A DNA stretch of 64,000 nt, taken from assembly GCF_018221465.1 (NCBI RefSeq), contig NZ_JAAIKR010000010.1, positions 87,306 to 151,305 of the forward strand. Direction: 5' to 3'. The DNA is from Shewanella intestini. Lineage in GTDB: Bacteria > Pseudomonadota > Gammaproteobacteria > Enterobacterales > Shewanellaceae. Below, piece after piece: positions 17,780-26,400 of this stretch. How positions within the stretch are numbered: the first letter of the stretch is position 1; each line of letters opens with the position of its first letter. Position numbers and translations under genes: made by a program. Under the pieces are notes generated by a model. The model made no database searches, had not been told where the DNA came from, and saw only the letters and a program-made list of their open reading frames with translations.

Positions 17780-20700
17780 TTATGTTTTCGCCTCATCCAG
17801 TTGGCGTTGCTGCGCTTCTATTGCTTGAGTTAATTGCTTCTCAACATAACCTGGCGAATGCGTTGCCGCCGATAACAAGCGATACATTGCAGGGATAACA
17901 AATAAGGTGACAACCGTGGCAAATGCCATACCGAAAAACACGACCGTTCCCACCGCAATCCGACTTTCTGAACCTGCCCCTGTAGATAAAATAAGTGGCA
18001 TCGCCCCAAATAACGTCGTAAATGTAGTCATTAAAATAGGCCGTAAACGTCTTGCTGACGCATCGACAATCGCCTGCTCTAACGCCACCCCTTTATCTCG
18101 TAATTGGTTAGCAAATTCGACAATCAAAATACCATTTTTAGTCACCATACCTATCAACATAATGGTGCCAATTTGGCTATAAATATTGAAACCTTGCCCA
18201 GTTAAATATAAACCGAAGAAGCCACCAAAAACTCCCATTGGAACAGTAAACATCACCACCAACGGATTAATAAAACTTTCAAATTGAGCCGCTAACACTA
18301 AATAAGCAATCAATAGCGCTAAACCAAATACCATAAATACACTGCTTTGGTTTTCTTTAAATTGCTTCGATTCACCTGTATAGGCAATATTGATATCTTT
18401 AGGGAGTTTGTCGATAGCTTGCTGGTCAAGAAAATCGAGCGCCTCACCTAAGGTATAACCTTCACCTAAATTGGCACTCAAAGTGATCGATTTTTGTTTA
18501 TCAACATGGCTTAATCGATGCGCCGAAGCAACTTCTTCAACATGGGTAATACTGTCTAGGGTGATCAATTTTCCTTTGCTTGTACGCAAATAAATTTGGC
18601 TTAAATCACTAACACTATTAAAGCTGTCTTCATTGCCGCGAAGGTAAACATCATATTCTTTGCCACGGTCAATGTAAGTGGTTTCAGTGCGACCTCCCAG
18701 CATAATCTCTAGGGTGTCAGACACATCTGCTACGCTCACACCAAGCTCTGCCGCCCTTTGCCTATCAACCGTTACCAGCAATTCAGGTGTTGTTTCGGCA
18801 TAGTTCAAATCTGCACCATCTAAAATAGGGCTGGCATCAGCGGCTTGTTGAAGCACTTGCGCCCATTTAAATAATTCTTTGTAATTAGAGCCGCCTAGCA
18901 CAAATTGCACGGGCTCACTTGAATGGCCTCTAAAACCTGGGAGCATAGGACGGACTTTAACATCAGGTAAACCATGTAACGCCTTAGCCACCATATTCAA
19001 TGCTTGCTGGGCATTTTTATCACGTGACTTCCAATTCTCTAATTGAATAATAACAAAACCAGTTTGATCGCCTGCTCTACCACCAAAAGCGGGGGCTTGA
19101 GTGCTAAATGAGCGAATAACCCCATTACCAAGTAACGGCATCAAGCGCGCTTGAACAAGATCCATATTTTTGCTCATGCGATTGTAACTGGTGCCTTCAG
19201 CGCCTTTTACAAAGGCAAAAATAACCCCACGATCTTCTTGCGGCGCTAATTGTGACGGCACCTGTTTTAACAACCAACCACTGCCAACAATACAAGCTAA
19301 TATCACCAATGGTGCCACATATTTAAACCTTAACGCTCGGGCAACACCACGACGATAATACACCTCCAATCGATTAAACACCGTGTCAATAAAGCGATTA
19401 AATCGATTCGGTTTAACATTGTTTTTTAATATCTTACTGCCAAGAACAGGTGTTAAGGTCAGCGCCACCAGTGAGGAAAATAATACCGAAACCGCTAACA
19501 TGACAGAGAATTCAGTAAATAATAATCCGACCATTCCATCCATAAATGAAATAGGTAAAAACACCATGACTAACACAGCAGTCGTTGCCATTACCGCAAA
19601 GCCTACCTCTCTGGTGCCTTTATAAGCCGCCAAAATAGGTGGTTCACCTTTTTCAATATGATGGAAAATATTCTCAACGACCACAATGGCATCATCGACC
19701 ACTAAGCCAATAGCTAAAATTAATGCCATTAATGTTAATAAATTCACTGAAAAGCCAAGACTATTGGCTGCAATGAATGCAGCAATAAGCGACACCGGCA
19801 CCGTTACCGCAGGGATCAGTGTGGCTCGCACCTGTCCAATAAAAATATACAGCACTAAAATCACTAACGCCGCAGTAATTAATAAGGTGTTATAAACCTC
19901 TTTAATAGAATGAGAAATGAAAACTGTTGAGTCATAATCAACGACTAAGGCCGTTCCTTTTGGCAAGAACTGCTGCATATTATCAACTTGTTGATGAATC
20001 AATTTTGCCACATCAAGCGGGTTGGCATCAGACTGCGCTACAATGCCTAAACTAAGGTTAACAACACCATCACTTTTAAAGGTAGAGTTTTCATTTTTCG
20101 CGCCAATAAACACTTTCGCGACATCTTTTAAATATACCGGTTTGCCATCATCAGTGGTGCGCACAACAAGGTAGTCAAAATCTTCAGGGTGATTATATAA
20201 ACGCGCAGTTCGTACCGCCATCACCGTCGTGTCGTTACGTACTTCGCCACCGGGTGTTTCAAGGTTTTCTTTTTTTAATGCCGCTACAATGTCATTGGCC
20301 GTGACGTTTCTACCGGCCATCAGCTCAGGTTTAAGCTGCACATACATCACTTTATTTAAGCCGCCCATGATAGATACAGAGCTGACACCAGAAATCAGGT
20401 TAAACTTATCTTCAAGTACCCTTTTTGAATAGTCGGTTAGCTGAGTTCTATCCATTTCAGATGAACTCAAATTGACATAAATTGATGGAGAACCTGACCC
20501 GTTATCTTTAGATACAATAGGGTCATTGGCTTCATCAGGTAATCTGCGCTGCGCCCTTGAAACCGCATCGCGCACATCACTGACTCCCTCGGTTAAATTC
20601 CAACCCAATAAGAAAGTTATCGTTACCCGAGACATACCATTACGTGTTACCGAAGTAATATCGTCAATGCCACTAATGCCAGTCAATTGGTCTTCTAAAG

Positions 20701-20896
20701 TCGTGGTAACTTGGCTTTCCATAATCGAAGCCGAAGCACCTGGATAGGTTGTCATAACCGTCACCACGGGACTTTCAACATCTGGCATTTCACGAATAGA
20801 CAATTTAGATAATGACACTAAGCCAAAAACAGTCAGTAATAAACTTAAAACAATGGCGACAACAGGGCGTTTAACCGAGACATCAGACAGCCACAT
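17780..20896 (-). CDS. RND multidrug efflux permease (HAE1 family)
   Basis: At 1038 aa it has the RND plan: 12 membrane helices and two large periplasmic loops. It opens MWLSDVSVKRPVVAIVLSLLLTVFGLVSL. Helix 4 carries the proton-relay Asp pair in GLVVDDAIVVVENIFHHIEKG. The porter domains include PGASASIMESQVTTTLEDQL. It is the inner-membrane pump of a tripartite proton-driven efflux system. Its start codon overlaps the stop of the adaptor gene by one base (TAATG), showing coupling. No outer-membrane channel gene is adjacent, so it probably shares a TolC-like protein. Substrates cannot be read from sequence. Confidence 0.94.
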   Translation of the reverse strand: MWLSDVSVKRPVVAIVLSLLLTVFGLVSLSKLSIREMPDVESPVVTVMTTYPGASASIMESQVTTTLEDQLTGISGIDDITSVTRNGMSRVTITFLLGWNLTEGVSDVRDAVSRAQRRLPDEANDPIVSKDNGSGSPSIYVNLSSSEMDRTQLTDYSKRVLEDKFNLISGVSSVSIMGGLNKVMYVQLKPELMAGRNVTANDIVAALKKENLETPGGEVRNDTTVMAVRTARLYNHPEDFDYLVVRTTDDGKPVYLKDVAKVFIGAKNENSTFKSDGVVNLSLGIVAQSDANPLDVAKLIHQQVDNMQQFLPKGTALVVDYDSTVFISHSIKEVYNTLLITAALVILVLYIFIGQVRATLIPAVTVPVSLIAAFIAANSLGFSVNLLTLMALILAIGLVVDDAIVVVENIFHHIEKGEPPILAAYKGTREVGFAVMATTAVLVMVFLPISFMDGMVGLLFTEFSVMLAVSVLFSSLVALTLTPVLGSKILKNNVKPNRFNRFIDTVFNRLEVYYRRGVARALRFKYVAPLVILACIVGSGWLLKQVPSQLAPQEDRGVIFAFVKGAEGTSYNRMSKNMDLVQARLMPLLGNGVIRSFSTQAPAFGGRAGDQTGFVIIQLENWKSRDKNAQQALNMVAKALHGLPDVKVRPMLPGFRGHSSEPVQFVLGGSNYKELFKWAQVLQQAADASPILDGADLNYAETTPELLVTVDRQRAAELGVSVADVSDTLEIMLGGRTETTYIDRGKEYDVYLRGNEDSFNSVSDLSQIYLRTSKGKLITLDSITHVEEVASAHRLSHVDKQKSITLSANLGEGYTLGEALDFLDQQAIDKLPKDINIAYTGESKQFKENQSSVFMVFGLALLIAYLVLAAQFESFINPLVVMFTVPMGVFGGFFGLYLTGQGFNIYSQIGTIMLIGMVTKNGILIVEFANQLRDKGVALEQAIVDASARRLRPILMTTFTTLFGAMPLILSTGAGSESRIAVGTVVFFGMAFATVVTLFVIPAMYRLLSAATHSPGYVEKQLTQAIEAQQRQLDEAKT

Positions 20897-22014
20897 TAGC
20901 TTTTCTCCACAGGCATATTTTCAGACACATTACCTTTACTGGCTACATCCACACTTGGTTGGTCATCACTTGGGACAACGTTGACATTTAAGCCATCACG
21001 CATATTAACTAAGCCTTGCACAACAACAAGATCGCCAGCGTTGACCCCCTGAGTAATCAGCACTTCATTATCAACTCGTGCACCAAGTGTCACTTGGGTA
21101 CGCTTTACTACATGACGGTCATCAACAAGATACACAAAACGTTTAGTACCTGAATACTCAATCGCTTGCACAGGAATAACCGCCTGGGAAGTAGCTGGAA
21201 AGGTCAACTTAGCTGACATCATCATTCCCGGTTTCAAGTGTTGCTTAGGGTTATCAAATTGCACTCTGACGCGTAAATTTAACGTGTCTTGATTAATACG
21301 AGTATCAATGGCAATAATTTTTCCTATGAAAGTCGTGTTTGACCAAGCATGAGTTTGAGCAGAAACGGTCATCCCAGTTGATAATTGCGACAAATATTTT
21401 TCAGGTACTTGCAAATCCAAACGCATTGACGATAAATCATCAAACGCTAATAAATCACTTCCAGCAGTAATCATTTTACCTAGGCTAAAATCAATTAAGC
21501 CTGCAGTGCCACTAAAAGGCGCTTTTAACGTGTGATAATCAAGTTCTGACTGCGCAGCAGCTAAACGTGCTTTGCCCATATCAACACTGGCTTGTTGGGC
21601 GGCAATTTCAGTTTGGGTAATTGCATTTTGATTACTGAGCTTAAGATACTCATTTAAAATACGTTTTTGATCAGCAAGATAAGCTTTCGCTTCCGCTACA
21701 GCAGCTTTAGATTTACCGTGCTCTAACACCACTAGCGTGTCGCCTGCAGCGACTTGATGATTCTCACCAATATCTATTTGGCTGATTTTCCCTGCAACTT
21801 GTGAAGATATGTAAACTGAGCGTTCCGCTTGTAAATTGCCAATTAGAGAAATGGATTGAGCCAACTCTTCTTCTTGCACCACACTCGTAACAACAGGAAC
21901 AGCGCTTGTTGTTGAGCCAGTAGGGGCGTGAGGATCACGAGCAACAGCATTGCCGACAAATAAAGTGAAACTGACCATACTTAATGAGATAAAAATAACA
22001 TGCCACTTTTTCAT
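20896..22014 (-). CDS. RND periplasmic adaptor (membrane fusion protein)
   Basis: The start at 22014 (MKKWHVIFISLSM) is preferred because AGGA lies just upstream; the longer frame adds 13 residues. A signal anchor is followed by a biotinyl-lipoyl-like hairpin (QVAAGDTLVVLEHGKSKAAVAEAKAYL), a coiled coil, the second lipoyl half (LKAPFSGTAGLIDFSLGKMI) and beta-barrel and MP domains (RVRVQFDNPKQHLKPGMMMSAKL). At 372 aa it fits the MexA/AcrA class. It links the inner-membrane pump to the outer-membrane channel. It is first gene of the operon with the permease. Confidence 0.93.
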   Translation of the reverse strand: MKKWHVIFISLSMVSFTLFVGNAVARDPHAPTGSTTSAVPVVTSVVQEEELAQSISLIGNLQAERSVYISSQVAGKISQIDIGENHQVAAGDTLVVLEHGKSKAAVAEAKAYLADQKRILNEYLKLSNQNAITQTEIAAQQASVDMGKARLAAAQSELDYHTLKAPFSGTAGLIDFSLGKMITAGSDLLAFDDLSSMRLDLQVPEKYLSQLSTGMTVSAQTHAWSNTTFIGKIIAIDTRINQDTLNLRVRVQFDNPKQHLKPGMMMSAKLTFPATSQAVIPVQAIEYSGTKRFVYLVDDRHVVKRTQVTLGARVDNEVLITQGVNAGDLVVVQGLVNMRDGLNVNVVPSDDQPSVDVASKGNVSENMPVEKS

Positions 22015-22676
22015 AAATCCTATCCAATCGCCTGAAACGGTAATATTATTCATTTTAATGATTTAAATGGCTTTAATAAGTAAAGCTAAGTAAAGCAAGT
22101 GAAATATCATTTGAACAAGTAAAAATCACACCAAGCAGTCAACATCTCCCCCACAAAACTTCACCTTGTATCAATACAAAATAAACCCGCGTAAAAAAAT
22201 GATCACAACCCCGTTTTTTAGCCCGCCGCCAGCGATGAAAAAACTGTGTTAAGACTCATAACGATCACCGTAATTAACACTCATATTTTCCCATACATAC
22301 ACTAAGTATTGGTAATAACAGCGCTAACAATAAATGCATTAAAGTGAATAGCCTCAAGAATTATTTGTATGATTAGCGCCAATATCAAAATACTGTTTTT
22401 AGTCCTTAAATTTCAAAAACAGATCGCTGCGATCGTGACGAGATCAACCTCTGCAGTCAGGGACATGAATCACCACTAAAATAAATTCAATTGAATGCCG
22501 TTCAATGGTAGCGATGTGAACAAAATTAAGTTAATGTAACAAAAATGTTTCGGTGCTATTAGATTACCTATCAAAACAGCCTTTTATGTACCCTGTTTAT
22601 CCAAATTGGCTGCACCATAACATTATGAATTGTATAAATAATTCTTGTTAACACTATTAAGGATAAGAGTGAAACT
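22015..22676. other. Intergenic region, no gene recognised
   Basis: About 660 bp between the divergent RND operon and the GYF_2 genes. It should carry both promoters. No regulator gene, RNA motif or convincing operator was identified. A short palindromic GATCGCTGCGATC occurs near 22422. Confidence 0.5.
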
Positions 22677-23102
22677 ATGAAAGAGTGGTATTTCTCAAAT
22701 AATGGTGAGGTAACTGGGCCGCTAGGACTAGCAGCGTCAAATAAGTTTATCAAAGCGAATCCAGATACCTACGCATGGCACCCATCTTATGCACACTGGA
22801 TCCCAATTTGCGATGTTGAAGAATTCGACATGATTGCATCCCCACCGCCACCACCAATTGAAGTTCCTCAAGAACTGATCGAGAGCATGCTGGCTAAAGA
22901 ACAAGAACTCAATTCTGCATTAAATAGAATCGAAAGCACATTACAGGTTATACATGGTTCGCTTAATGACCTTGATAGAGACTCAAGTCGCTGTAAAACC
23001 ACAACTCAGAATTTGAACGAACAAGTTAAAACTACGCTTCGAAGTGTTAATGAGCAGTATGCCGCATTGCAAAAGAATCTAGCTGGTGTTTCTGATAACT
23101 AG
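22677..23102 (+). CDS. GYF_2 (DUF4339) domain protein, short paralogue
   Basis: Residues 1-50 form a GYF_2/DUF4339 domain: an opening KEWYFSNNGEVTGPLG, then YAWHPSYAHWIPICDVEEF. The Trp-Tyr-x(n)-Gly-x-Gly-Pro and W-x-P signatures mark a presumed peptide-binding fold. A Pro-rich patch (SPPPPPIEVPQE) and a coiled-coil tail (about residues 70-140) complete the 141-aa protein. The gene 67 bp downstream encodes a longer paralogue with the same plan, so this is a tandem duplication. The function is unknown. There is no signal peptide, so it is cytoplasmic. Confidence 0.82.
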   Translation: MKEWYFSNNGEVTGPLGLAASNKFIKANPDTYAWHPSYAHWIPICDVEEFDMIASPPPPPIEVPQELIESMLAKEQELNSALNRIESTLQVIHGSLNDLDRDSSRCKTTTQNLNEQVKTTLRSVNEQYAALQKNLAGVSDN

Positions 23103-23169
23103 CCGATGATGCAATTTACCCTGTAAGGCTTAACACATACTGATTAACCCCAAATAAAGAATCATAATT

Positions 23170-24117
23170 ATGACTAAATGGTTTATATCACAAAATGGCG
23201 ATGTCACCGGTCCCATTTCAGAAACAGAAGCAATGGCATTAGTGCAAACTGCACCTGATTGCTATGGCTGGAATCCTTCTTTTACGCACTGGAAGCCTGT
23301 TGGTTCAATTGCTGAATTTTCAGCACTTGTCCCAGCAATTACGCCACCGGCTCAAATACCACAATCAATGATTGACGGCTTTGCCACTAAGAAACAAGAG
23401 TTGTTCACCAAGATGGAAGCGATGGAAGATGTGGTTAAGTTCACCAAAACCTATCTTTACGAACTTGAGCAAGAGATTAATATATACAAACGCCTCACCA
23501 ACAACTTAACCGATGAAGTCAAAGGTAATATTCGTCCTTTTGAACAAAAACATGATAGTTACCATGTGACGTTTGACGAATTAGTGAATGCACTTAGCAT
23601 TGCCAAGGCTGAAGTACATGACGTGGTTAATGAGTTTGAAAAACGTGTCGCACAACGTGAAGCGGAAACACTCGCAAGCCAATCAATTTCACCTGCAGCG
23701 GCTAATATTGCCGACTTACATGACAATGTTGCAGAGATAAAACCGCGAACAGCTGCGGTTGATAATGTTGCCGTGCGAGTAAAACCTAAGGATGCAACGG
23801 CCAGTTTAGACCCCGTAGCACAGTCGCCTAAAAAAGAGACGAAGCCTAGCGTCGATAAAATTGAATTCACTGAAGAATTAACGCAAAAGCAACAGCCCAC
23901 AGAAACCAAAACAGGTATGACAGGGATCCTCAAGTCAGTATTTAAAGGTGATGCAAAAAAGTCGGATAGCCAAGTCGCAAGCAATGTCACCACGTTGACG
24001 ACTGGCAAAGACAAAACTCATACTGCTGATGTTGAAGAACCTCAGTTAATCGGTGAAGAAGAAACTGAAGCTGAAAAAGAAAACCGCATGAGACGTCGCA
24101 GTAGAAGAAGACGTTAA
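23170..24117 (+). CDS. GYF_2 (DUF4339) domain protein, long paralogue with Arg-rich tail
   Basis: The N-terminal 50 residues (TKWFISQNGDVTGPISETEA, then YGWNPSFTHWKPVGSIAEF) are a DUF4339 domain similar to that of the preceding gene. A coiled coil follows (about residues 75-165), then a Thr/Lys/Pro-rich disordered region with TEELTQKQQPTETKTGM. The acidic segment EEPQLIGEEETEAEKEN comes next, and the end RMRRRSRRRR is strikingly basic. Such Arg-rich tails commonly bind RNA or the membrane. The pair is probably one operon ending at the terminator at 24141. The role is unknown. Confidence 0.82.
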   Translation: MTKWFISQNGDVTGPISETEAMALVQTAPDCYGWNPSFTHWKPVGSIAEFSALVPAITPPAQIPQSMIDGFATKKQELFTKMEAMEDVVKFTKTYLYELEQEINIYKRLTNNLTDEVKGNIRPFEQKHDSYHVTFDELVNALSIAKAEVHDVVNEFEKRVAQREAETLASQSISPAAANIADLHDNVAEIKPRTAAVDNVAVRVKPKDATASLDPVAQSPKKETKPSVDKIEFTEELTQKQQPTETKTGMTGILKSVFKGDAKKSDSQVASNVTTLTTGKDKTHTADVEEPQLIGEEETEAEKENRMRRRSRRRR

Positions 24118-24140
24118 TCTTAATCACTGAGTGACAATCT

Positions 24141-24168
24141 AAAGGTTAATCATTTGATTAACCTTTTT
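24141..24168 (+). terminator. Terminator after GYF_2 operon
   Basis: An 11-bp stem (AAAGGTTAATC / GATTAACCTTT) with a 4-nt loop ATTT is followed by TTTA, 24 bp past the stop codon. Confidence 0.88.
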
Positions 24169-24421
24169 TATTGCTCAGCGATTAGCATCAAGCACAGTTA
24201 ACCACTTAACCTGCTCAGATATCGTCTGTCACCAACAACAGATAACGCCAGCCCCAACAAGCAAGCAATATCATTTAATGTTATTATTGCGCCACGCTTT
24301 AAAGGTGAAGCGTTAATACACGCTCCCCTTTTACTAACAGCAACTTGATTACACACATTTTTAGCATACATTTATTAACATAAACTCATGCTTTGTCATC
24401 AACACAATCTGAGACACCTCC

Positions 24422-25876
24422 ATGCCATTTGCACATTTAGGGTTAAGTGCCCCTATCACTCAAGCATTAACCGACTTAGGCTACCAAGCGCCCACGCCTA
24501 TTCAAACTAAAGCAATCCCAGTGGCATTAGCGGGGAAAAACCTAATTGCAGCAGCACAAACGGGTACCGGTAAAACAGCCAGCTTTGTTTTGCCAATACT
24601 AGAGCGCGTTATTGAACAACAGCCCGTGAGACCAAAGCGAGTTAAAGCCTTAATTATTGCGCCCACTCGCGAGTTAGTATTGCAGGTAGAAAAGAATATT
24701 ATTGCCTACAGCCAACATCTCCAGATTAATACACTGGCTATGTATGGTGGCGTTGATAGCAAACAACAAAAGCAAAAAATGTTAGATGGTATACATGTCT
24801 TGGTTGCAACACCAGGGCGTTTATTAGACATGTATACTCAGCGCGCAGTCAGATTTGATGAGCTTGAAGTATTAGTACTAGATGAAGCGGATCGCATGCT
24901 CGACATGGGGTTTGTTGATGACATTAACCGCATTATTGAACGTCTGCCTGAACAGCGCCAAAACATGTTGTTCTCAGCAACGTTGTCAAATCCAGTTCGC
25001 GCACTTGCTAAAACCACCATTCATAAGCCAGTGCAAATTTCATTAGTTCATGATGAGAATGCGAAACCGCAAATTGAACAATGGGCAATTCCTGTCGATA
25101 AAGACAAAAAATCAGCATTATTAAGCCAATTAATTCAGCAACATCAGTGGCAAAAAGCGCTAATTTTTATTGAAACTAAACATGGGGCAGCCAAATTAGT
25201 TACCCAATTAGAAAAACGCGGCATTATTGCGCAAAGCTTCCATAGCGGTCGCAGCCAAGAAGTACGAGAGCAGGTTTTAGCCGACTTTAAAGCCGACAAA
25301 ATACAATTTATTGTCGGCACAGGCGTTGTTGCTCGTGGTATTGATATTGACGACTTACCCCTAGTGATAAATTACGATTTACCGTACCCTGCAGATGAAT
25401 ATATTCACCGTATTGGGCGTACTGGTCGAGCAGGTGCAACAGGGCAAGCAGTTTCATTGCTATCAAAAGATGACTTTAAAAACTTCTGCGCAATTGAACG
25501 TCGTTTAAAACAAATTATTGAGCGCCGTATAGTTGAAGGGTTTGAGCCTAAAAAAGCCCTGCCGGTTTCAGACTTAAACTTTGTACCTAAAAGCAAACCA
25601 GCAACCAGTAGAAAATCATCTCAACAACGACCTACCGAATTAGCCAAAAGCCGTGGAGCTAAAGACCACAAGGTTAATAAAATTAATAATAACAAAAAAG
25701 GTTTACCAGAAAAATTCACTAATAATTCTTTCAAAACAGACTCTTACATAAATAAATCAACAAAAACACATTCAAATAAAAACCATACTGAATCCAACGC
25801 TAAAAATAATACCGCTACGCAAACTGTCCCTAATGGCAGTGGTAGCTTTAATCCATGGGACAAAAGTAACAACTAA
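24422..25876 (+). CDS. rhlE: DEAD-box ATP-dependent RNA helicase (RhlE-like)
   Basis: All helicase motifs are present in order: a Q motif (GYQAPTPIQTKAIP), Walker A AQTGTGKT, PTRELVLQ, GG, TPGRLLD, the DEAD box LDEADRMLDMGF, SAT, then in the second RecA lobe IFIETKHGA, VGTGVVARGIDIDDLP and HRIGRTGRAG. The C-terminal tail (about residues 385-484) is basic and Asn/Lys/Ser-rich, as in RhlE-type proteins that act in ribosome assembly and RNA decay. It unwinds RNA using ATP in the cytoplasm. RhlE is the best-fitting subgroup by length and layout, although other DEAD-box groups are possible. It is monocistronic. Confidence 0.9.
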   Translation: MPFAHLGLSAPITQALTDLGYQAPTPIQTKAIPVALAGKNLIAAAQTGTGKTASFVLPILERVIEQQPVRPKRVKALIIAPTRELVLQVEKNIIAYSQHLQINTLAMYGGVDSKQQKQKMLDGIHVLVATPGRLLDMYTQRAVRFDELEVLVLDEADRMLDMGFVDDINRIIERLPEQRQNMLFSATLSNPVRALAKTTIHKPVQISLVHDENAKPQIEQWAIPVDKDKKSALLSQLIQQHQWQKALIFIETKHGAAKLVTQLEKRGIIAQSFHSGRSQEVREQVLADFKADKIQFIVGTGVVARGIDIDDLPLVINYDLPYPADEYIHRIGRTGRAGATGQAVSLLSKDDFKNFCAIERRLKQIIERRIVEGFEPKKALPVSDLNFVPKSKPATSRKSSQQRPTELAKSRGAKDHKVNKINNNKKGLPEKFTNNSFKTDSYINKSTKTHSNKNHTESNAKNNTATQTVPNGSGSFNPWDKSNN

Positions 25877-26296
25877 CTCTCCCCCCCTAAAGCAACCACA
25901 ACACATAATAATTTGGGTAGTGGTTGCGATTCCCTCCCGCCAACATCATCGCTAACCGCCATCAAAACATCAGTCGTTTGCGTTTAAATTAGACTTTACT
26001 TATTTGCAAAAGCGCCCATCGAAACAAATGATAACAAAATGTTAAAAAATGTTTGATAAACAGCGTGAACATAAGGTATCTTGTGACCAGTAGTAGGGAA
26101 AAAAGACACTAAAATCATTTGTTTTATTGATGAAATTTCTGCAAAAAATAGGTTATGAGTGAACTGACATTTGCCCAGTATGCGTTCATAAAAACCATCA
26201 CAAATAATGATGTTTCGCGCCTATGTAACTCGATGCAACATGGCGTAGTCATATAATGAGCAGTCATCAAACAATGATTATTTAAGGAAGAATAAA
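25877..26296. other. Intergenic region upstream of long repetitive protein gene
   Basis: It contains a long-looped inverted repeat GCAACCAC / GTGGTTGC (25892-25899, 25920-25927) without a T tail, possibly ending rhlE transcription. Otherwise no gene or RNA motif was recognised. Confidence 0.45.
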
Positions 26297-26335
26297 ATGA
26301 TAACCCTGTTCAGTCTTTGCAGTGCTGTTTCCTAA
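26297..26335 (+). CDS. Possible 12-codon leader peptide
   Basis: ATG at 26297 with a very good ribosome site (AAGGAAG seven bases upstream) opens a 12-codon frame, MITLFSLCSAVS, ending in TAA at 26333. It lies 65 bp before the start of the 1160-residue protein gene. It could be a translated leader that couples or attenuates the downstream gene, or chance. It is too short for domain evidence. Confidence 0.35.
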   Translation: MITLFSLCSAVS

Positions 26336-26400
26336 GACGATAAACCCGAAAAGTTAGTTCATCGCCTCAGCAGTCGACAACATTTGCAGGAAGAACCGCA

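Noticed and set aside
23559-24014. 151-codon minus-strand frame inside the long GYF_2 gene
   Set aside because: It mirrors a biased coding region, has no start signals, and the plus-strand gene has a recognisable domain.
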